Part shown: one piece after another, positions 1 through 8,342 of the stretch
Position numbering within the stretch: position 1 is the stretch's first letter
How the letters are laid out: each line of letters opens with the position of its first letter
Source: a virus
Direction: 5' to 3' (one strand)
IMG/VR virus record: IMGVR_UViG_3300020469_003917
Location: 1 to 35,667 of that record
Length of the DNA stretch: 35,667 nt
Notes under the pieces: model-generated
Database searches by the model: none
The model's input: the letters and a program-made list of their open reading frames with translations, nothing else
What the model was told of the DNA's origin: nothing
Program-made: the position numbers and the translations under genes

Positions 1-977
1 ACTCTCATTTCAATATCTTTAAAAGTACAATTAGAGGTATCATAACCTTTATTGTTAAGATGTTTAATAAAATCAACTTTTGCTTGCTTAGGTGTTATAT
101 AATTATCACTATACACATAACCAGTACCAATCCTTGACCATAAAGGAATATTCCAAACCCAACCATTTTCTAATGCACTACAGTCAGTTACACTATCTAG
201 TTGTTTTTCCTTATCAGTGTAAGCCACTCTTGTTGCCCATGCTCTATTATTTGGCAAAATATGTTCGTAACTCTTAAAGGGAACTTTCATTGCTTTTCCA
301 AGCAATAAACTGTTGAAGCCTGTACAATCTATAAATAGATCACCAAATATTGTATTGCCATTGTCTAACACAATACTATTAATACCTATATCTGATTTGT
401 TACAAGTAATAACTTCGCCGCTTATATGCTGTACTCCTAAGTTTTTACAGAATTTATCTCTAAGCCATATACCTAATTTAGCGGCATCAAAATGAAAAGC
501 AGTGTCATTATAAAAGTCAAATCCTTTTAAGTCAGGATGATCAACAAGCATTTTATTTTGTTTTACTAGTGACATTTGAGGATAATAAGAGTCTACATAA
601 TTATCGACAGGAGTTTCTGGGTATAAAGTTTTTTTAATAAACCAATCTTCTCTTTGGTGCATACAACTATCAAATAACGGCTGTCCAAAGGGATAATACC
701 AAGATCCGCTATTATGCTTATGAAAGTTATTGAATTTTATAGCAAGTTTGTAACTTGCATCGGTTTCTTTTACAAAATCTTTGTCGTGTATTCCTACCAT
801 CCTTAGCCAAGCACGTATTCCTCCTACAGTGCTTTCGCCAACTCCAACTGTGGGTATGTTAGGACTTTCAACTACAGTAATATTAACATTGTTTATCTGA
901 GATGCTATTGTAGCGGCAGTCATCCATCCTGCACTACCGCCTCCTACTATTACAATATCTTGTATATCAATGCTCAT
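1..977 (-). CDS. Flavin-dependent tryptophan halogenase-like protein, C-terminus cut by window edge
   Basis: The 5' part of a gene reading leftwards off the window; about 325 codons are visible and no stop is reached. The protein opens with an FAD-binding Rossmann motif (VGGGSAGWMTAA, about residues 11-22), has GVGEST at about 45-50, and a lysine in an ASYKLAIKF context (about K77) at the position of the catalytic lysine (K79 of PrnA). The halogenase signature WxWxIP is intact as WVWNIP. The family uses FADH2, O2 and halide to halogenate indoles or other aromatics; the substrate here is unknown. ATG at 977 overlaps the end of the preceding gene (967-1695) by 11 bases, so it is the third gene of the minus-strand operon starting at 3157. 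The EPLES-type active-site segment lies beyond the visible part, so completeness cannot be judged. Confidence 0.9.
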   Translation of the reverse strand, partial: MSIDIQDIVIVGGGSAGWMTAATIASQINNVNITVVESPNIPTVGVGESTVGGIRAWLRMVGIHDKDFVKETDASYKLAIKFNNFHKHNSGSWYYPFGQPLFDSCMHQREDWFIKKTLYPETPVDNYVDSYYPQMSLVKQNKMLVDHPDLKGFDFYNDTAFHFDAAKLGIWLRDKFCKNLGVQHISGEVITCNKSDIGINSIVLDNGNTIFGDLFIDCTGFNSLLLGKAMKVPFKSYEHILPNNRAWATRVAYTDKEKQLDSVTDCSALENGWVWNIPLWSRIGTGYVYSDNYITPKQAKVDFIKHLNNKGYDTSNCTFKDIEMR

Positions 978-1695
978 AGGGGCATCCTTTTGCTTCTGCT
1001 AAACTTTCATATCTTTCTTTTAATGGTCTAAATTTGTTCTTATCACGTAGAGTATTGCATAATTTTATATCTTCCCACGGACACTGTTGCTGTTGTATTT
1101 TTACAACATCATCACTGTAAAATTTAAAATATGCAATAGCATCTCCTTTTTTAATTTGAATTTTATCTATTAATTTTTTACATTCAAATACAATTTCAGC
1201 AGGCCTTGTCCATTTTGCAATGTCAAATTCGCCAGGATATAATGTTGTTTTATCTGTAAAATCATTATAGTGCATAAATGCAGGTAGCATTTGCATTTGC
1301 ATACTGTGTGGTGTTTGAAAAATATTTAACCAATCGATGCCTATCATAGGATATTTATTCTTTCCACGTTGACTGTCAAATAAAAATCTTGTGTCAATTA
1401 AACAATCAAATTGTTCTTGATTAAGATTAGGACAGTTAATTTTAACATCACCAGTTTTTTCGTTAACATCTATTTCAATAGTAAGATCGTATGGTGCATA
1501 AAACACAAACATATTCTTTATAAAGTCGGTGTGTGCCGGACATTTTAAAACAATATTTCCTTTACGTTCGCTAATATAATTTTTTTGTAAAGGTACTAAA
1601 ATATCTTGCGAAATATCTAACATTTCGATTAGACATGCAGGATGGTCTATATTCCATTCACTACTGGTTATAAACGACCAATTAATTAATGCCAT
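967..1695 (-). CDS. Unrecognised 242-residue protein between two halogenases
   Basis: A 242-residue protein with no motif I can assign firmly. It has no HxD...H...R pattern, no Rossmann motif, no signal peptide and no membrane segment. Aromatic, beta-rich stretches dominate, e.g. a block around residues 115-200 that reads DWLNIFQTP, LYPGEFDIAKWTRPAEIVFE and then IKKGDAIAYFKFY. That layout resembles small beta-sandwich proteins of the DUF6065 type found near halogenases, but this is a weak impression. It overlaps the upstream halogenase by 14 bases and the downstream one by 11, so it is translated as part of the same operon and probably works with one of them, perhaps as a carrier or substrate-presenting partner. 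That role is inference only. Confidence 0.85.
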   Translation of the reverse strand: MALINWSFITSSEWNIDHPACLIEMLDISQDILVPLQKNYISERKGNIVLKCPAHTDFIKNMFVFYAPYDLTIEIDVNEKTGDVKINCPNLNQEQFDCLIDTRFLFDSQRGKNKYPMIGIDWLNIFQTPHSMQMQMLPAFMHYNDFTDKTTLYPGEFDIAKWTRPAEIVFECKKLIDKIQIKKGDAIAYFKFYSDDVVKIQQQQCPWEDIKLCNTLRDKNKFRPLKERYESLAEAKGCPYEH

Positions 1696-3157
1696 GCTTT
1701 TTTATTTCTCTTAATCTATCCAATTCGGTGCTATGATGATGACCATCTAAATATCTAAATTTTTCAAATTCAACATAATTTTTAATTATCAGATCTTTTA
1801 TTGCTTCCTTATTTAAATCAATATTTTTTTCTATCATCTTATATCCTAATTGTATTAAAAATATTGTCCAATTCTGCCCACCAAACATTGTATTATATTT
1901 TGTTGTAGTAGGTAGTTGTATATTAGGATCTTTAAAATCTTCAATATAACTTAGCATCTCGTCACTAGGGACAAAAAGGTCGTTTACATAATTCCAAAAA
2001 GGTGTAGTTCTAATATTATCTGCATAATGCATTGCAACGAAGTTTACACAATTTTCAAACACGATTTTCATTTGTATATTAAAATAATCCACTTCGTTTT
2101 TTGTGTAGTGATTTTCGTTTAATATTCCATTTAATTGACCAACTGCATATGTCATTAGTGCTACGCCTGAACTTTCTAACGGTTCAATAAATCCTGCGCT
2201 AAGTCCTATACTTACAATGTTATCGTGCCACTGATCTTCGTTATAATAAGGATCCCAATTTATAACTTTTAATTTATCTTTATCTATTCTATTATCCCAA
2301 TAATCTACAAAATAATCTTTAGCATCATCTATATCAGTTATGTTCCTATTAAACAGCATACCAGTGCCAATTCTATCCTGTACAGGAATTTTCCAAACCC
2401 ATCCATGATCTACAGCATCGCATTTGACATAAGGGTTTAATTCATTTTCTCTATCATTGTATGGCACATGTCCTGCAATAGCAGTGTTAACAAATAAACG
2501 TTTGTCTAAATTTACACGTTTACAATTCTTTCGTAACACTTGTTTAAATCCAGTGCAGTCAATATACAAATCGCTTTTGATTAGGTCGTTGTTTTGTAAA
2601 TGTAAACAATTAATACCTTCATTTTCATTATAATCAATATCAATAACATCACTGTTTATAATAGTAACTTTGTTTTCTAACTTTTTTCTTACATAGGACA
2701 CAAGTTTACCACAATCAATGTGTACAGCATAACGTTCTAGTTCGGTCATGTCTACGCTGTTTTTCATACTATTTTCGTAAAACGCTGTACAATATTTTTT
2801 AAAATCTAAATCCTGAACATTTGTATATAGATCATAAAGATTCCAGTTTTCTAACATTCGATCATTGCCTTTATAAAAAGGATGCCAAATATCTTCACCA
2901 GGTTTTTGCCAATTTGTAAAAAGTATACCTGACTTATAAGCACTTTTTATTTCTAAAAACCAATCTTCTATAGGAAATCCTGCTTCCTCAAGAAACGGCC
3001 TAAAAGTTAAAAGTGTAGCCTCCCCAACACCAATAGGTTCTGGCACTTCTTTGTCAACTACAGTAATTTTTATATGTGGTTGTCTGTGGCTTAGATATGC
3101 TGCTGTTAACCATCCAGCAGTACCACCGCCTACAATAGTAAGTGTTTTGACTTTCAT
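1682..3157 (-). CDS. Flavin-dependent tryptophan halogenase-like protein
   Basis: Full-length (491 residues) member of the tryptophan halogenase family. Visible features: FAD motif GGGTAGW (about 10-16), GVGEAT (about 43-48), candidate catalytic lysine K75 in SAYKSGILF, intact WxWxIP as WVWKIP (253-258), and FIEPLESSG (323-331), where E328 aligns with PrnA E346 and the following Ser-Ser-Gly corresponds to the PrnA halide-site Ser-Thr-Gly. Among the complete halogenases in the window this one is closest to PrnA/RebH at this site; the others read EPLEATS or EPLEATA. It should bind FAD and make a hypohalous species; substrate and halide are unknown. First gene of the minus operon, with a good ribosome site (AAAGGAC) in a short leader below a TATAAGTA late-promoter candidate. 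No flavin reductase lies nearby. Confidence 0.94.
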   Translation of the reverse strand: MKVKTLTIVGGGTAGWLTAAYLSHRQPHIKITVVDKEVPEPIGVGEATLLTFRPFLEEAGFPIEDWFLEIKSAYKSGILFTNWQKPGEDIWHPFYKGNDRMLENWNLYDLYTNVQDLDFKKYCTAFYENSMKNSVDMTELERYAVHIDCGKLVSYVRKKLENKVTIINSDVIDIDYNENEGINCLHLQNNDLIKSDLYIDCTGFKQVLRKNCKRVNLDKRLFVNTAIAGHVPYNDRENELNPYVKCDAVDHGWVWKIPVQDRIGTGMLFNRNITDIDDAKDYFVDYWDNRIDKDKLKVINWDPYYNEDQWHDNIVSIGLSAGFIEPLESSGVALMTYAVGQLNGILNENHYTKNEVDYFNIQMKIVFENCVNFVAMHYADNIRTTPFWNYVNDLFVPSDEMLSYIEDFKDPNIQLPTTTKYNTMFGGQNWTIFLIQLGYKMIEKNIDLNKEAIKDLIIKNYVEFEKFRYLDGHHHSTELDRLREIKKHGIN

Positions 3158-3179
3158 ATAGTGTGTCCTTTGTTTACTG

Positions 3180-3187
3180 TACTTATA
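3180..3187 (-). promoter_or_regulatory. Late-promoter-like TATAAGTA, minus strand
   Basis: Reads TATAAGTA on the minus strand (7 of 8 to the T4 late octamer). Predicted start about 3174 gives a 17-base leader carrying AAAGGAC before the halogenase ATG at 3157. It overlaps the plus-strand octamer at 3184-3191 by four bases. Confidence 0.5.
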
Positions 3188-3191
3188 AATA
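3184..3191 (+). promoter_or_regulatory. T4-type late promoter TATAAATA, leaderless layout
   Basis: Perfect late octamer. In T4 the octamer spans about -13 to -6, which puts +1 at 3197, the A of the ATG of the downstream oxygenase gene (spacer TTGCT). Confidence 0.8.
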
Positions 3192-3196
3192 TTGCT

Positions 3197-3760
3197 ATGC
3201 TTATAGTTGACGATCTGATATCAAAAACATATCAAGAAGAAATAAAACAAACACTTCTTGACATTAAATTTCCTTGGGGATTTATACCTGATGTAACGTC
3301 TGCAGGATCGGATATAAATGCTCCGGCACTTATACACAATTATAGATGGGGCGGTAATACACATAGTCCTTATTTTGATATCATTGAACCTATTGCAAGA
3401 TTAGGAGCAGAGGCAGTAGATTACAAATATAGTAGTGTTATACAAGCAAGAAGTTTTTTACAATTTCCTTTAAATACTAAATTTTTTAATAAAGAAACAG
3501 ATTTGTTACATATAGATCTTGACTACAGTCACCTAGTAGTGTTATACTATGTTTTAGACTCAGACGGCGACACCCTAATTACAAATAAAACGTTTGATCA
3601 AGAAAAGAAAAATTATTTAGATATACCTGCTGAGGAAGATATAGTATTGAGAGTTACACCAAAACAAGGCCGCGCAGTAATATTTGATGGTAAGTATTAT
3701 CATACAGCTCAACAACCTAAAGACAAATTACGCTGTATTATAAACTTTAATATAGAATGA
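3197..3760 (+). CDS. 2OG-Fe(II) oxygenase-like protein
   Basis: A 187-residue protein with the facial-triad layout of 2-oxoglutarate/Fe(II) dioxygenases: H105-x-D107 in HIDLDY, distal H169 in YYHTAQQP, and R179 as the likely 2OG-binding arginine. The fold should be a small jelly-roll hydroxylase; the substrate is unknown. An in-frame ATG exists at 3161, but the octamer TATAAATA lies between it and 3197, no ribosome site precedes either, and the sequence resembles the family only from MLIVDDLI on, so 3197 is chosen. It is closely related in layout to the next gene (3764) and to the minus-strand gene 11982-12587, with FPW near the N-terminus in all three. First gene of a five-gene plus-strand operon ending at 6234. 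Confidence 0.82.
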   Translation: MLIVDDLISKTYQEEIKQTLLDIKFPWGFIPDVTSAGSDINAPALIHNYRWGGNTHSPYFDIIEPIARLGAEAVDYKYSSVIQARSFLQFPLNTKFFNKETDLLHIDLDYSHLVVLYYVLDSDGDTLITNKTFDQEKKNYLDIPAEEDIVLRVTPKQGRAVIFDGKYYHTAQQPKDKLRCIINFNIE

Positions 3761-3763
3761 CCA

Positions 3764-4375
3764 ATGATAGAATTTGAAGTTATAGATAATTTTTTACCCG
3801 ATGATCAGTTTATGAAACTGTCTGGCTATCTGCTGTCTCAAGACTTTCCTTGGTTTTATGCAGAGCATGTATCGCTAGATCCTATAGATAACAATATTAA
3901 GAACAAAGAAGCAGTAGAAACAGACGGATATGCACATTTGTTTTATGATCGAAATCTTGGATTAGAATCTGTCACACATAAGGTAATGGAAGACTTTAAT
4001 AATCAAATACAAAATAAATTTGGTATAACCTACAATGATATAATTCGGTCAAGGGCTAGTATAAAACATCCTAAAATAGGCTATACCGAAGAAAATTATA
4101 ATCTACCCCATGTTGATTATTTTATTCCTCATCTCAGTTTAATTTATTATCTTAATGATTGCGACGGCGATACAAGAATATTTGAAGAAAAATTCACTCC
4201 AGTACCTGCTGGTCCTAATTTAGGAATGGGGTATGATACTTTTAAAGTTAAAGATAGAGTATCACCAAAAGCAAATCGACTTCTTATTATTAACGGACTA
4301 AAATATCATACAGCAAGCAACCCTATAAAAAGTAAAAGACGTGTAATTATTAATATTAATACGGAGGCAAAATGA
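3764..4375 (+). CDS. 2OG-Fe(II) oxygenase-like protein
   Basis: A 203-residue protein with the triad H116-x-D118 (PHVDYF), distal H182 (KYHTASNP) and R192/R193. It shares the order of motifs with the gene at 3197, including a DGDTRI/DGDTLI turn after the first strand, so the two look like tandem paralogues that have diverged widely. It starts three bases after the upstream stop and overlaps the next gene by four, indicating coupled translation. The expected reaction is hydroxylation or a related oxidation consuming 2OG and O2; the substrate may be a side chain or a small molecule and cannot be read from sequence. Confidence 0.84.
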   Translation: MIEFEVIDNFLPDDQFMKLSGYLLSQDFPWFYAEHVSLDPIDNNIKNKEAVETDGYAHLFYDRNLGLESVTHKVMEDFNNQIQNKFGITYNDIIRSRASIKHPKIGYTEENYNLPHVDYFIPHLSLIYYLNDCDGDTRIFEEKFTPVPAGPNLGMGYDTFKVKDRVSPKANRLLIINGLKYHTASNPIKSKRRVIININTEAK

Positions 4376-5022
4376 GAATAGATCATGCATTTCCAATTCC
4401 TATAGTTACACTTGATTTAGATAAGTCTGCATTAGATGACGTACACAAAAAAGTATGTACTTACGTCAAAGAAAAAATGCCCGAAAGCAAACAAGAAAAA
4501 AATAAATTGCTTACTACATACTATCATGATAATAAAAACTTTTTAGGCACAATAAATGCTATTCCTATATTAGAGGAAATTAACAAACATGTAAGGGGAT
4601 TTTTAGAATTAAAGGGATTAAATCCTAATTGTTATGTTGAAATTACTAGTTGGTTACAAATAAATCAACCAGGATCTTTGTTTAACAGACATGATCATTA
4701 CGGAGCAATAGTAAGTGGAGTATTTTATCTAGAAGTTCCTGAAAATTCCGGTAATTTAAAATTTCATAATCCTCTAGAACCGAGACGTGCATCAGATGTG
4801 TTTTTTGATAGAATAAGAAAAGAAGAAAATCAGTATAATTACGATTTTATTGAATATACCCCCAAAGTTGGCGAAATGATAATGTTTGAATCTTGGCTAC
4901 AACATAGCGTAGAAATTAATAAGTCAAATAAAGATAGGTTATCTGTTTCTTATAATGTTTGGGCAGATGTAGATGATACAGTAAAAAAATTACGTAACGA
5001 AAGAGGTGATCATGGATCCTAG
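4372..5022 (+). CDS. 2OG-Fe(II) oxygenase-like protein, HxH subtype
   Basis: A 216-residue protein of the group resembling Pfam 2OG-FeII_Oxy_5. The first metal motif reads H107-D-H109 (NRHDHYGAIVSGVFYL), followed by the SGV[FY]Y strand and EVPENSGNLKF; the distal His is H178 in SWLQHSVEIN, and R189 follows in DRLSVSYN. HxH in place of HxD/E recurs in four related proteins of this window (5012, 7716, 11357, 22447), so it is a subtype feature and not damage. ATG overlaps the preceding stop by four bases. Such proteins are common in marine T4-like phages without a proven substrate; here the neighbours are halogenases. Confidence 0.86.
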   Translation: MRIDHAFPIPIVTLDLDKSALDDVHKKVCTYVKEKMPESKQEKNKLLTTYYHDNKNFLGTINAIPILEEINKHVRGFLELKGLNPNCYVEITSWLQINQPGSLFNRHDHYGAIVSGVFYLEVPENSGNLKFHNPLEPRRASDVFFDRIRKEENQYNYDFIEYTPKVGEMIMFESWLQHSVEINKSNKDRLSVSYNVWADVDDTVKKLRNERGDHGS

Positions 5023-5596
5023 TGTTGAAATGTGGTTCCCAGTAGCTATATACAAAGACTCTGGAATTATATCTATAGAAGAAAATACAAAAGTTTATAA
5101 TCGTGGTTTAGAATTACAAAAGACTGTTGCTAATGGAGGCAAAGAGTGGTACGGTAATACATATAACACACATGATACTTTTGATTTAACCGACGACGAA
5201 ATATTTCATCCATTATTAGACCAAATTACAGCCCATGCACACAATTTTGCTGAAATGCACGGATCAAAATCTCAACTAAAAATGTCGGGTGCGTGGCTTA
5301 ATATTAATTCAGAAGGTACATTTCAAGAGTTTCATACGCACAATAATGCAATTTTCAGTTGCGTATATTGGGTAGCTGCACCTGAAGGCTCAGGTAAATT
5401 AATTTTTGAAGATCCTAAAGAACCAGATATGTTGCAAATTAGAAATATTAAATCTAGAAATAGTTTAAGTTTTACACGTATAGGATATAAAGCAGAGGAG
5501 AGAAAATTGCTTATTTTTAGATCTTATCTAAGGCATATGGTAGAACCTTGTAATAATAAAACTCCAAGAATGAGTATTGCTGTAAACTTTAGTTAA
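5012..5596 (+). CDS. 2OG-Fe(II) oxygenase-like protein, HxH subtype
   Basis: A 194-residue protein of the same subtype as its upstream neighbour: H108-T-H110 (FHTHNNAIFSCVYWV), APEGSGKLIFEDP, distal H175 (YLRHMVEPC) and R186 (PRMSIAVNF). A GTG two codons upstream (5006) is possible, but the AGAGG at 5002-5006 sits at normal distance only from ATG 5012. It overlaps the end of the upstream gene by eleven bases and its stop overlaps the next start (TAATG at 5594-5598). The SGV motif is SCV here, a conservative change. The tandem arrangement with 4372 suggests an old duplication. Confidence 0.84.
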   Translation: MDPSVEMWFPVAIYKDSGIISIEENTKVYNRGLELQKTVANGGKEWYGNTYNTHDTFDLTDDEIFHPLLDQITAHAHNFAEMHGSKSQLKMSGAWLNINSEGTFQEFHTHNNAIFSCVYWVAAPEGSGKLIFEDPKEPDMLQIRNIKSRNSLSFTRIGYKAEERKLLIFRSYLRHMVEPCNNKTPRMSIAVNFS

Positions 5597-6234
5597 TGTA
5601 TAATAAATTTGAAATAAATCCTAACTATAAAGTTACCAAGGAAACCTTTAAAGATAGTAAAATTTACTATGTTGATGACTTTTATAAAACTCCGGATGAA
5701 CTAGTTTCTTATTTACTTACATCTGAAGAACCAAAATTACATAAAGCAAATGATACTCCTAGTTATAATGGTGTGCATTTTTTAGACTATAGACATAATT
5801 TTATAGATTATGATGTAGAAAAAGTATCTGATGAATTAGCAAAAGTTTGCAGACAAAAGTGTCTACCTCCGCATAGGAGTGTTGTAGCTACAAATTGTAC
5901 AAAATTTATTGACAAAGACTTTAATAATTACAAAGAAAATTACTGGGTGCCGCATGTTGACTTTGAAGGATATATTGGAATAATTTATCTAAATCCCTCT
6001 ACCAATCAAGGCACAAACCTGTACGAACGACTAGAACAAGATGTTTATGATGGACCCGAACATTATGAACCATGGCGGCCTGCAAGTAAATACAAAGTAA
6101 TAAAAACACTAGAGGGTAAGTTTAATAGAGCAATTCTTTTTGATGCTGAATATTTTTTACATGGTATGAGTGTTACTAACGATGAATTTTTTAAAATATT
6201 TAGATTAAATCAGGTACTATTCTTTAGCCCTTAA
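5596..6234 (+). CDS. 2OG-Fe(II) oxygenase-like protein (DUF6445-like)
   Basis: A 212-residue protein. The N-terminus (IYYVDDFYKTPDELVSYLL, about 23-41) has the look of DUF6445 proteins, which often neighbour tryptophan halogenases. H120-x-D122 (VPHVDFEGYIGIIYL), H189 (EYFLHGM) and R203 (IFRLNQVLFF) form a plausible facial triad plus cosubstrate arginine, so I read it as a diverged 2OG-Fe(II) oxygenase. Last gene of the plus operon; its 3' end overlaps the 3' end of the convergent halogenase gene by 18 bases, leaving no room for a terminator. Family naming is from memory and moderately sure; the motif positions are seen directly. Confidence 0.8.
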   Translation: MYNKFEINPNYKVTKETFKDSKIYYVDDFYKTPDELVSYLLTSEEPKLHKANDTPSYNGVHFLDYRHNFIDYDVEKVSDELAKVCRQKCLPPHRSVVATNCTKFIDKDFNNYKENYWVPHVDFEGYIGIIYLNPSTNQGTNLYERLEQDVYDGPEHYEPWRPASKYKVIKTLEGKFNRAILFDAEYFLHGMSVTNDEFFKIFRLNQVLFFSP

Positions 6235-7677
6235 TCTTGCTAAAAATTCTTTATGTCCTATCATAACTTTATTCATACCTAATACTTTACGTTCTTCACG
6301 AATGCCGTCAGCAAGTTTTCTATTTGCATCACTTAACATATCATATTCAGCAAGCAGACTGTCACGATCAAACAATTCTAACCCTGCTAAAATTTGTATA
6401 AAATGCGGATCTTTAAATAATGCATAGCTACCAGTATGAATAAAATCTTCTAGTATAGGTAAGTTATTTTTCCAATGATCTAACCAATCAGATAAATCTC
6501 CTGGTAAGGTCATTTTTTTTATATCTTTCCAAAATTGATTGTGATCTTTATTTGTAACGTAATGCAGTGCAACAAAATCTCGGATATTATGCAACACAAT
6601 TTCTATTTGTTTGTTGTATTCGTTAATTGATTTTTTAGTATAGTTTGGAAGTCGATGCATAAGCAAAAATGCTTGATTAATGCTAGTGCCAATACTAGTC
6701 GCCTCTAAAGGTTCTACAAAACTTGCACTTAATCCTATTGCACAACAGTTGTTTATCCATACACGATCTAATGCACCCGGATCGAACTTAAGATGTTTAC
6801 CAACATTTATTTTCTTGCCAAGCAATTCTTCTACTTCTTGCTGTGCTTGATCAGCAGTTATGTAATCACTGTCAAAAATATATCCGTTGCCGCACCGATC
6901 CCAAACCGGAATAGTAAACATCCATCCATAATCCATTGCTCGCGCAGTAGTCCAAAGATCAATTTCTTGCTTTTGTTCTGTAGGAAATACAATAGCAGAT
7001 TTCATCTTTAAATATTTGCTGTAACTATTCCACTTTGCTCCTAATTTATTAATTAATAAACGTTTAAATCCAGTACAATCAATAAAAAAGTCACTAGCAT
7101 AGTTTGTTTTCTCGCCTACAATATAACTGATATCGCCTTGAGCATCTAAAACAACATCATTTATCTCGTCATCTAGTATGTTAATACCTTTTTGTTCTGC
7201 TATAATGTGCAAATAATCATTAAGTTTTTGTGTATTGAAATGAAATTGATTGTATGGACTGTCGTTATCTAAATGCCATTGGTCAACTGTATTTTCCCAA
7301 GTTCCTAAAGGATTTAATTCTTTGTTTGACCAGTCGTGTGAAATAACTTTCCCGTAATATGTTCTATACTGGCCGTTTATAATTTCATGTTCGGGACCTA
7401 TGCTATGTAAATAATCCTTATCATGCCAATTTTGGAACATAATGCCGCTTTTAAATGTTGCGTCACAATTTTTTATTATATCTTTAAAATTTAAACCTAT
7501 ATAATTCATGAATTCGTTCCAGTGTTCGGTACTACCTTCGCCTACACCAATAATTCCTATTTTTTCAGAACGAATTATTTGTATTTTTTTACTAGGAAAT
7601 CTAGTTTTTAATACCAAAGCAGCAACAAGCCCAGCTGTGCCGCCTCCTACAACTGAAATTTTTTCTAGTTTATTCAA
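6217..7677 (-). CDS. Flavin-dependent tryptophan halogenase-like protein, TTG start
   Basis: A 486-residue halogenase-family protein. FAD motif GGGTAG at about 11-16, though the Trp that normally follows is Leu; GVGEGS at about 44-49; candidate catalytic K76 (ATFKSGIMF); the signature WxWxIP is changed to WMFTIP (252-257); the active-site segment reads FVEPLEATS with E325 at the PrnA E346 position. The start is TTG at 7677, supported by AAGGA nine bases upstream and by the protein opening directly into the Rossmann strand. It stands alone in its operon, divergent from the oxygenase gene at 7716 and convergent with 6234. The two departures from consensus near the flavin and signature motifs leave its halide or substrate range open. 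Confidence 0.92.
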   Translation of the reverse strand: MNKLEKISVVGGGTAGLVAALVLKTRFPSKKIQIIRSEKIGIIGVGEGSTEHWNEFMNYIGLNFKDIIKNCDATFKSGIMFQNWHDKDYLHSIGPEHEIINGQYRTYYGKVISHDWSNKELNPLGTWENTVDQWHLDNDSPYNQFHFNTQKLNDYLHIIAEQKGINILDDEINDVVLDAQGDISYIVGEKTNYASDFFIDCTGFKRLLINKLGAKWNSYSKYLKMKSAIVFPTEQKQEIDLWTTARAMDYGWMFTIPVWDRCGNGYIFDSDYITADQAQQEVEELLGKKINVGKHLKFDPGALDRVWINNCCAIGLSASFVEPLEATSIGTSINQAFLLMHRLPNYTKKSINEYNKQIEIVLHNIRDFVALHYVTNKDHNQFWKDIKKMTLPGDLSDWLDHWKNNLPILEDFIHTGSYALFKDPHFIQILAGLELFDRDSLLAEYDMLSDANRKLADGIREERKVLGMNKVMIGHKEFLARLRAKE

Positions 7678-7698
7678 TTTCTTTGTTCCTTAAGATTT

Positions 7699-7706
7699 TA
7701 CTTATA
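7699..7706 (-). promoter_or_regulatory. Late-promoter-like TATAAGTA, minus strand
   Basis: TATAAGTA on the minus strand, predicted start about 7693, leaving a 16-base leader with AAGGA before the TTG start at 7677. It overlaps the plus octamer 7703-7710, in the same 13-base sequence TACTTATAAATAT that occurs at 3180-3192. Confidence 0.5.
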
Positions 7707-7710
7707 AATA
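7703..7710 (+). promoter_or_regulatory. T4-type late promoter TATAAATA, leaderless layout
   Basis: Perfect octamer five bases (TCTGT) before ATG 7716, so the predicted +1 is the A of that ATG. Confidence 0.8.
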
Positions 7711-7715
7711 TCTGT

Positions 7716-8342
7716 ATGCAAAATATACATTTAGAACATCACCCAATGTTTGTAACCTCTGCTTATACTACTTATGTTCAAGACATCGACAACAGTAAAA
7801 TAATTGAGCATGTAAACTATTTAGATAACAATGTACCTAATGTTAGACGTCAACGTAGTAATGCAGGAGGATTTCAAACTACTGATATATATCCAATGCC
7901 ATTTGACTTTGATGAAACAGAAAAACTGTTTGCACAATGGATACAACCAGCAGTTGGTACAATATTAAATGGATGGAATGTACCACATGATATTAATAGC
8001 TTTAGTTATTGGTATAATTTAAATCCAAAATTTACCTATAACAGAGAACACATACATGCTAATTCCTTAGTAAGTGGTGTTTACTATATTAAAGTTCCTA
8101 AAGATAGTGGTAGGATAGTTTTTAATCGTAGTACCAACGAATACGATCGTATGCATAACATACAGTCTATATACGCAGAAAATGATACTCAGGTTGATAA
8201 CCCAGAAACTAATAATACACATTGGTATTATCCTGTAGAAGGTATGCTAGTACTATTCCCTAGTCACGTAAGCCACTATGTAGAGCAAAATGTTACTGAA
8301 GACGAAAGTGACGGACGTATATCGTTAAGTTTTAATTTTTAA
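7716..8342 (+). CDS. 2OG-Fe(II) oxygenase-like protein, HxH subtype
   Basis: A 208-residue protein of the 2OG-FeII_Oxy_5-like group: H112-I-H114 (REHIHANSLVSGVYYI), KVPKDSGRIVF, distal H187 (PSHVSHYVEQN) and R201 (GRISLSFNF), which is the most canonical version of the subtype in this window. The in-frame ATG at 7683 lies upstream of the late octamer and is rejected; ATG 7716 is exactly at the predicted transcript start. A single-gene unit, divergent from halogenase 6217-7677 and convergent with halogenase 8332-9831, whose last 11 bases it overlaps. Confidence 0.87.
   Translation: MQNIHLEHHPMFVTSAYTTYVQDIDNSKIIEHVNYLDNNVPNVRRQRSNAGGFQTTDIYPMPFDFDETEKLFAQWIQPAVGTILNGWNVPHDINSFSYWYNLNPKFTYNREHIHANSLVSGVYYIKVPKDSGRIVFNRSTNEYDRMHNIQSIYAENDTQVDNPETNNTHWYYPVEGMLVLFPSHVSHYVEQNVTEDESDGRISLSFNF

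Noticed and set aside
92-495. Two short plus-strand ORFs
   Set aside because: They lie antisense in the partial halogenase gene and have no ribosome site or protein-like composition.
967-1695. The unknown protein as a further 2OG oxygenase
   Set aside because: No HxD/HxH...H...R pattern is present despite its neighbours.
3161-3196. Upstream start of the 3197 oxygenase gene
   Set aside because: The late octamer lies inside it, and the added residues (MCPLFTVLINIA) are unlike the family; the same reasoning applies at 7683, 12635 and 26132.
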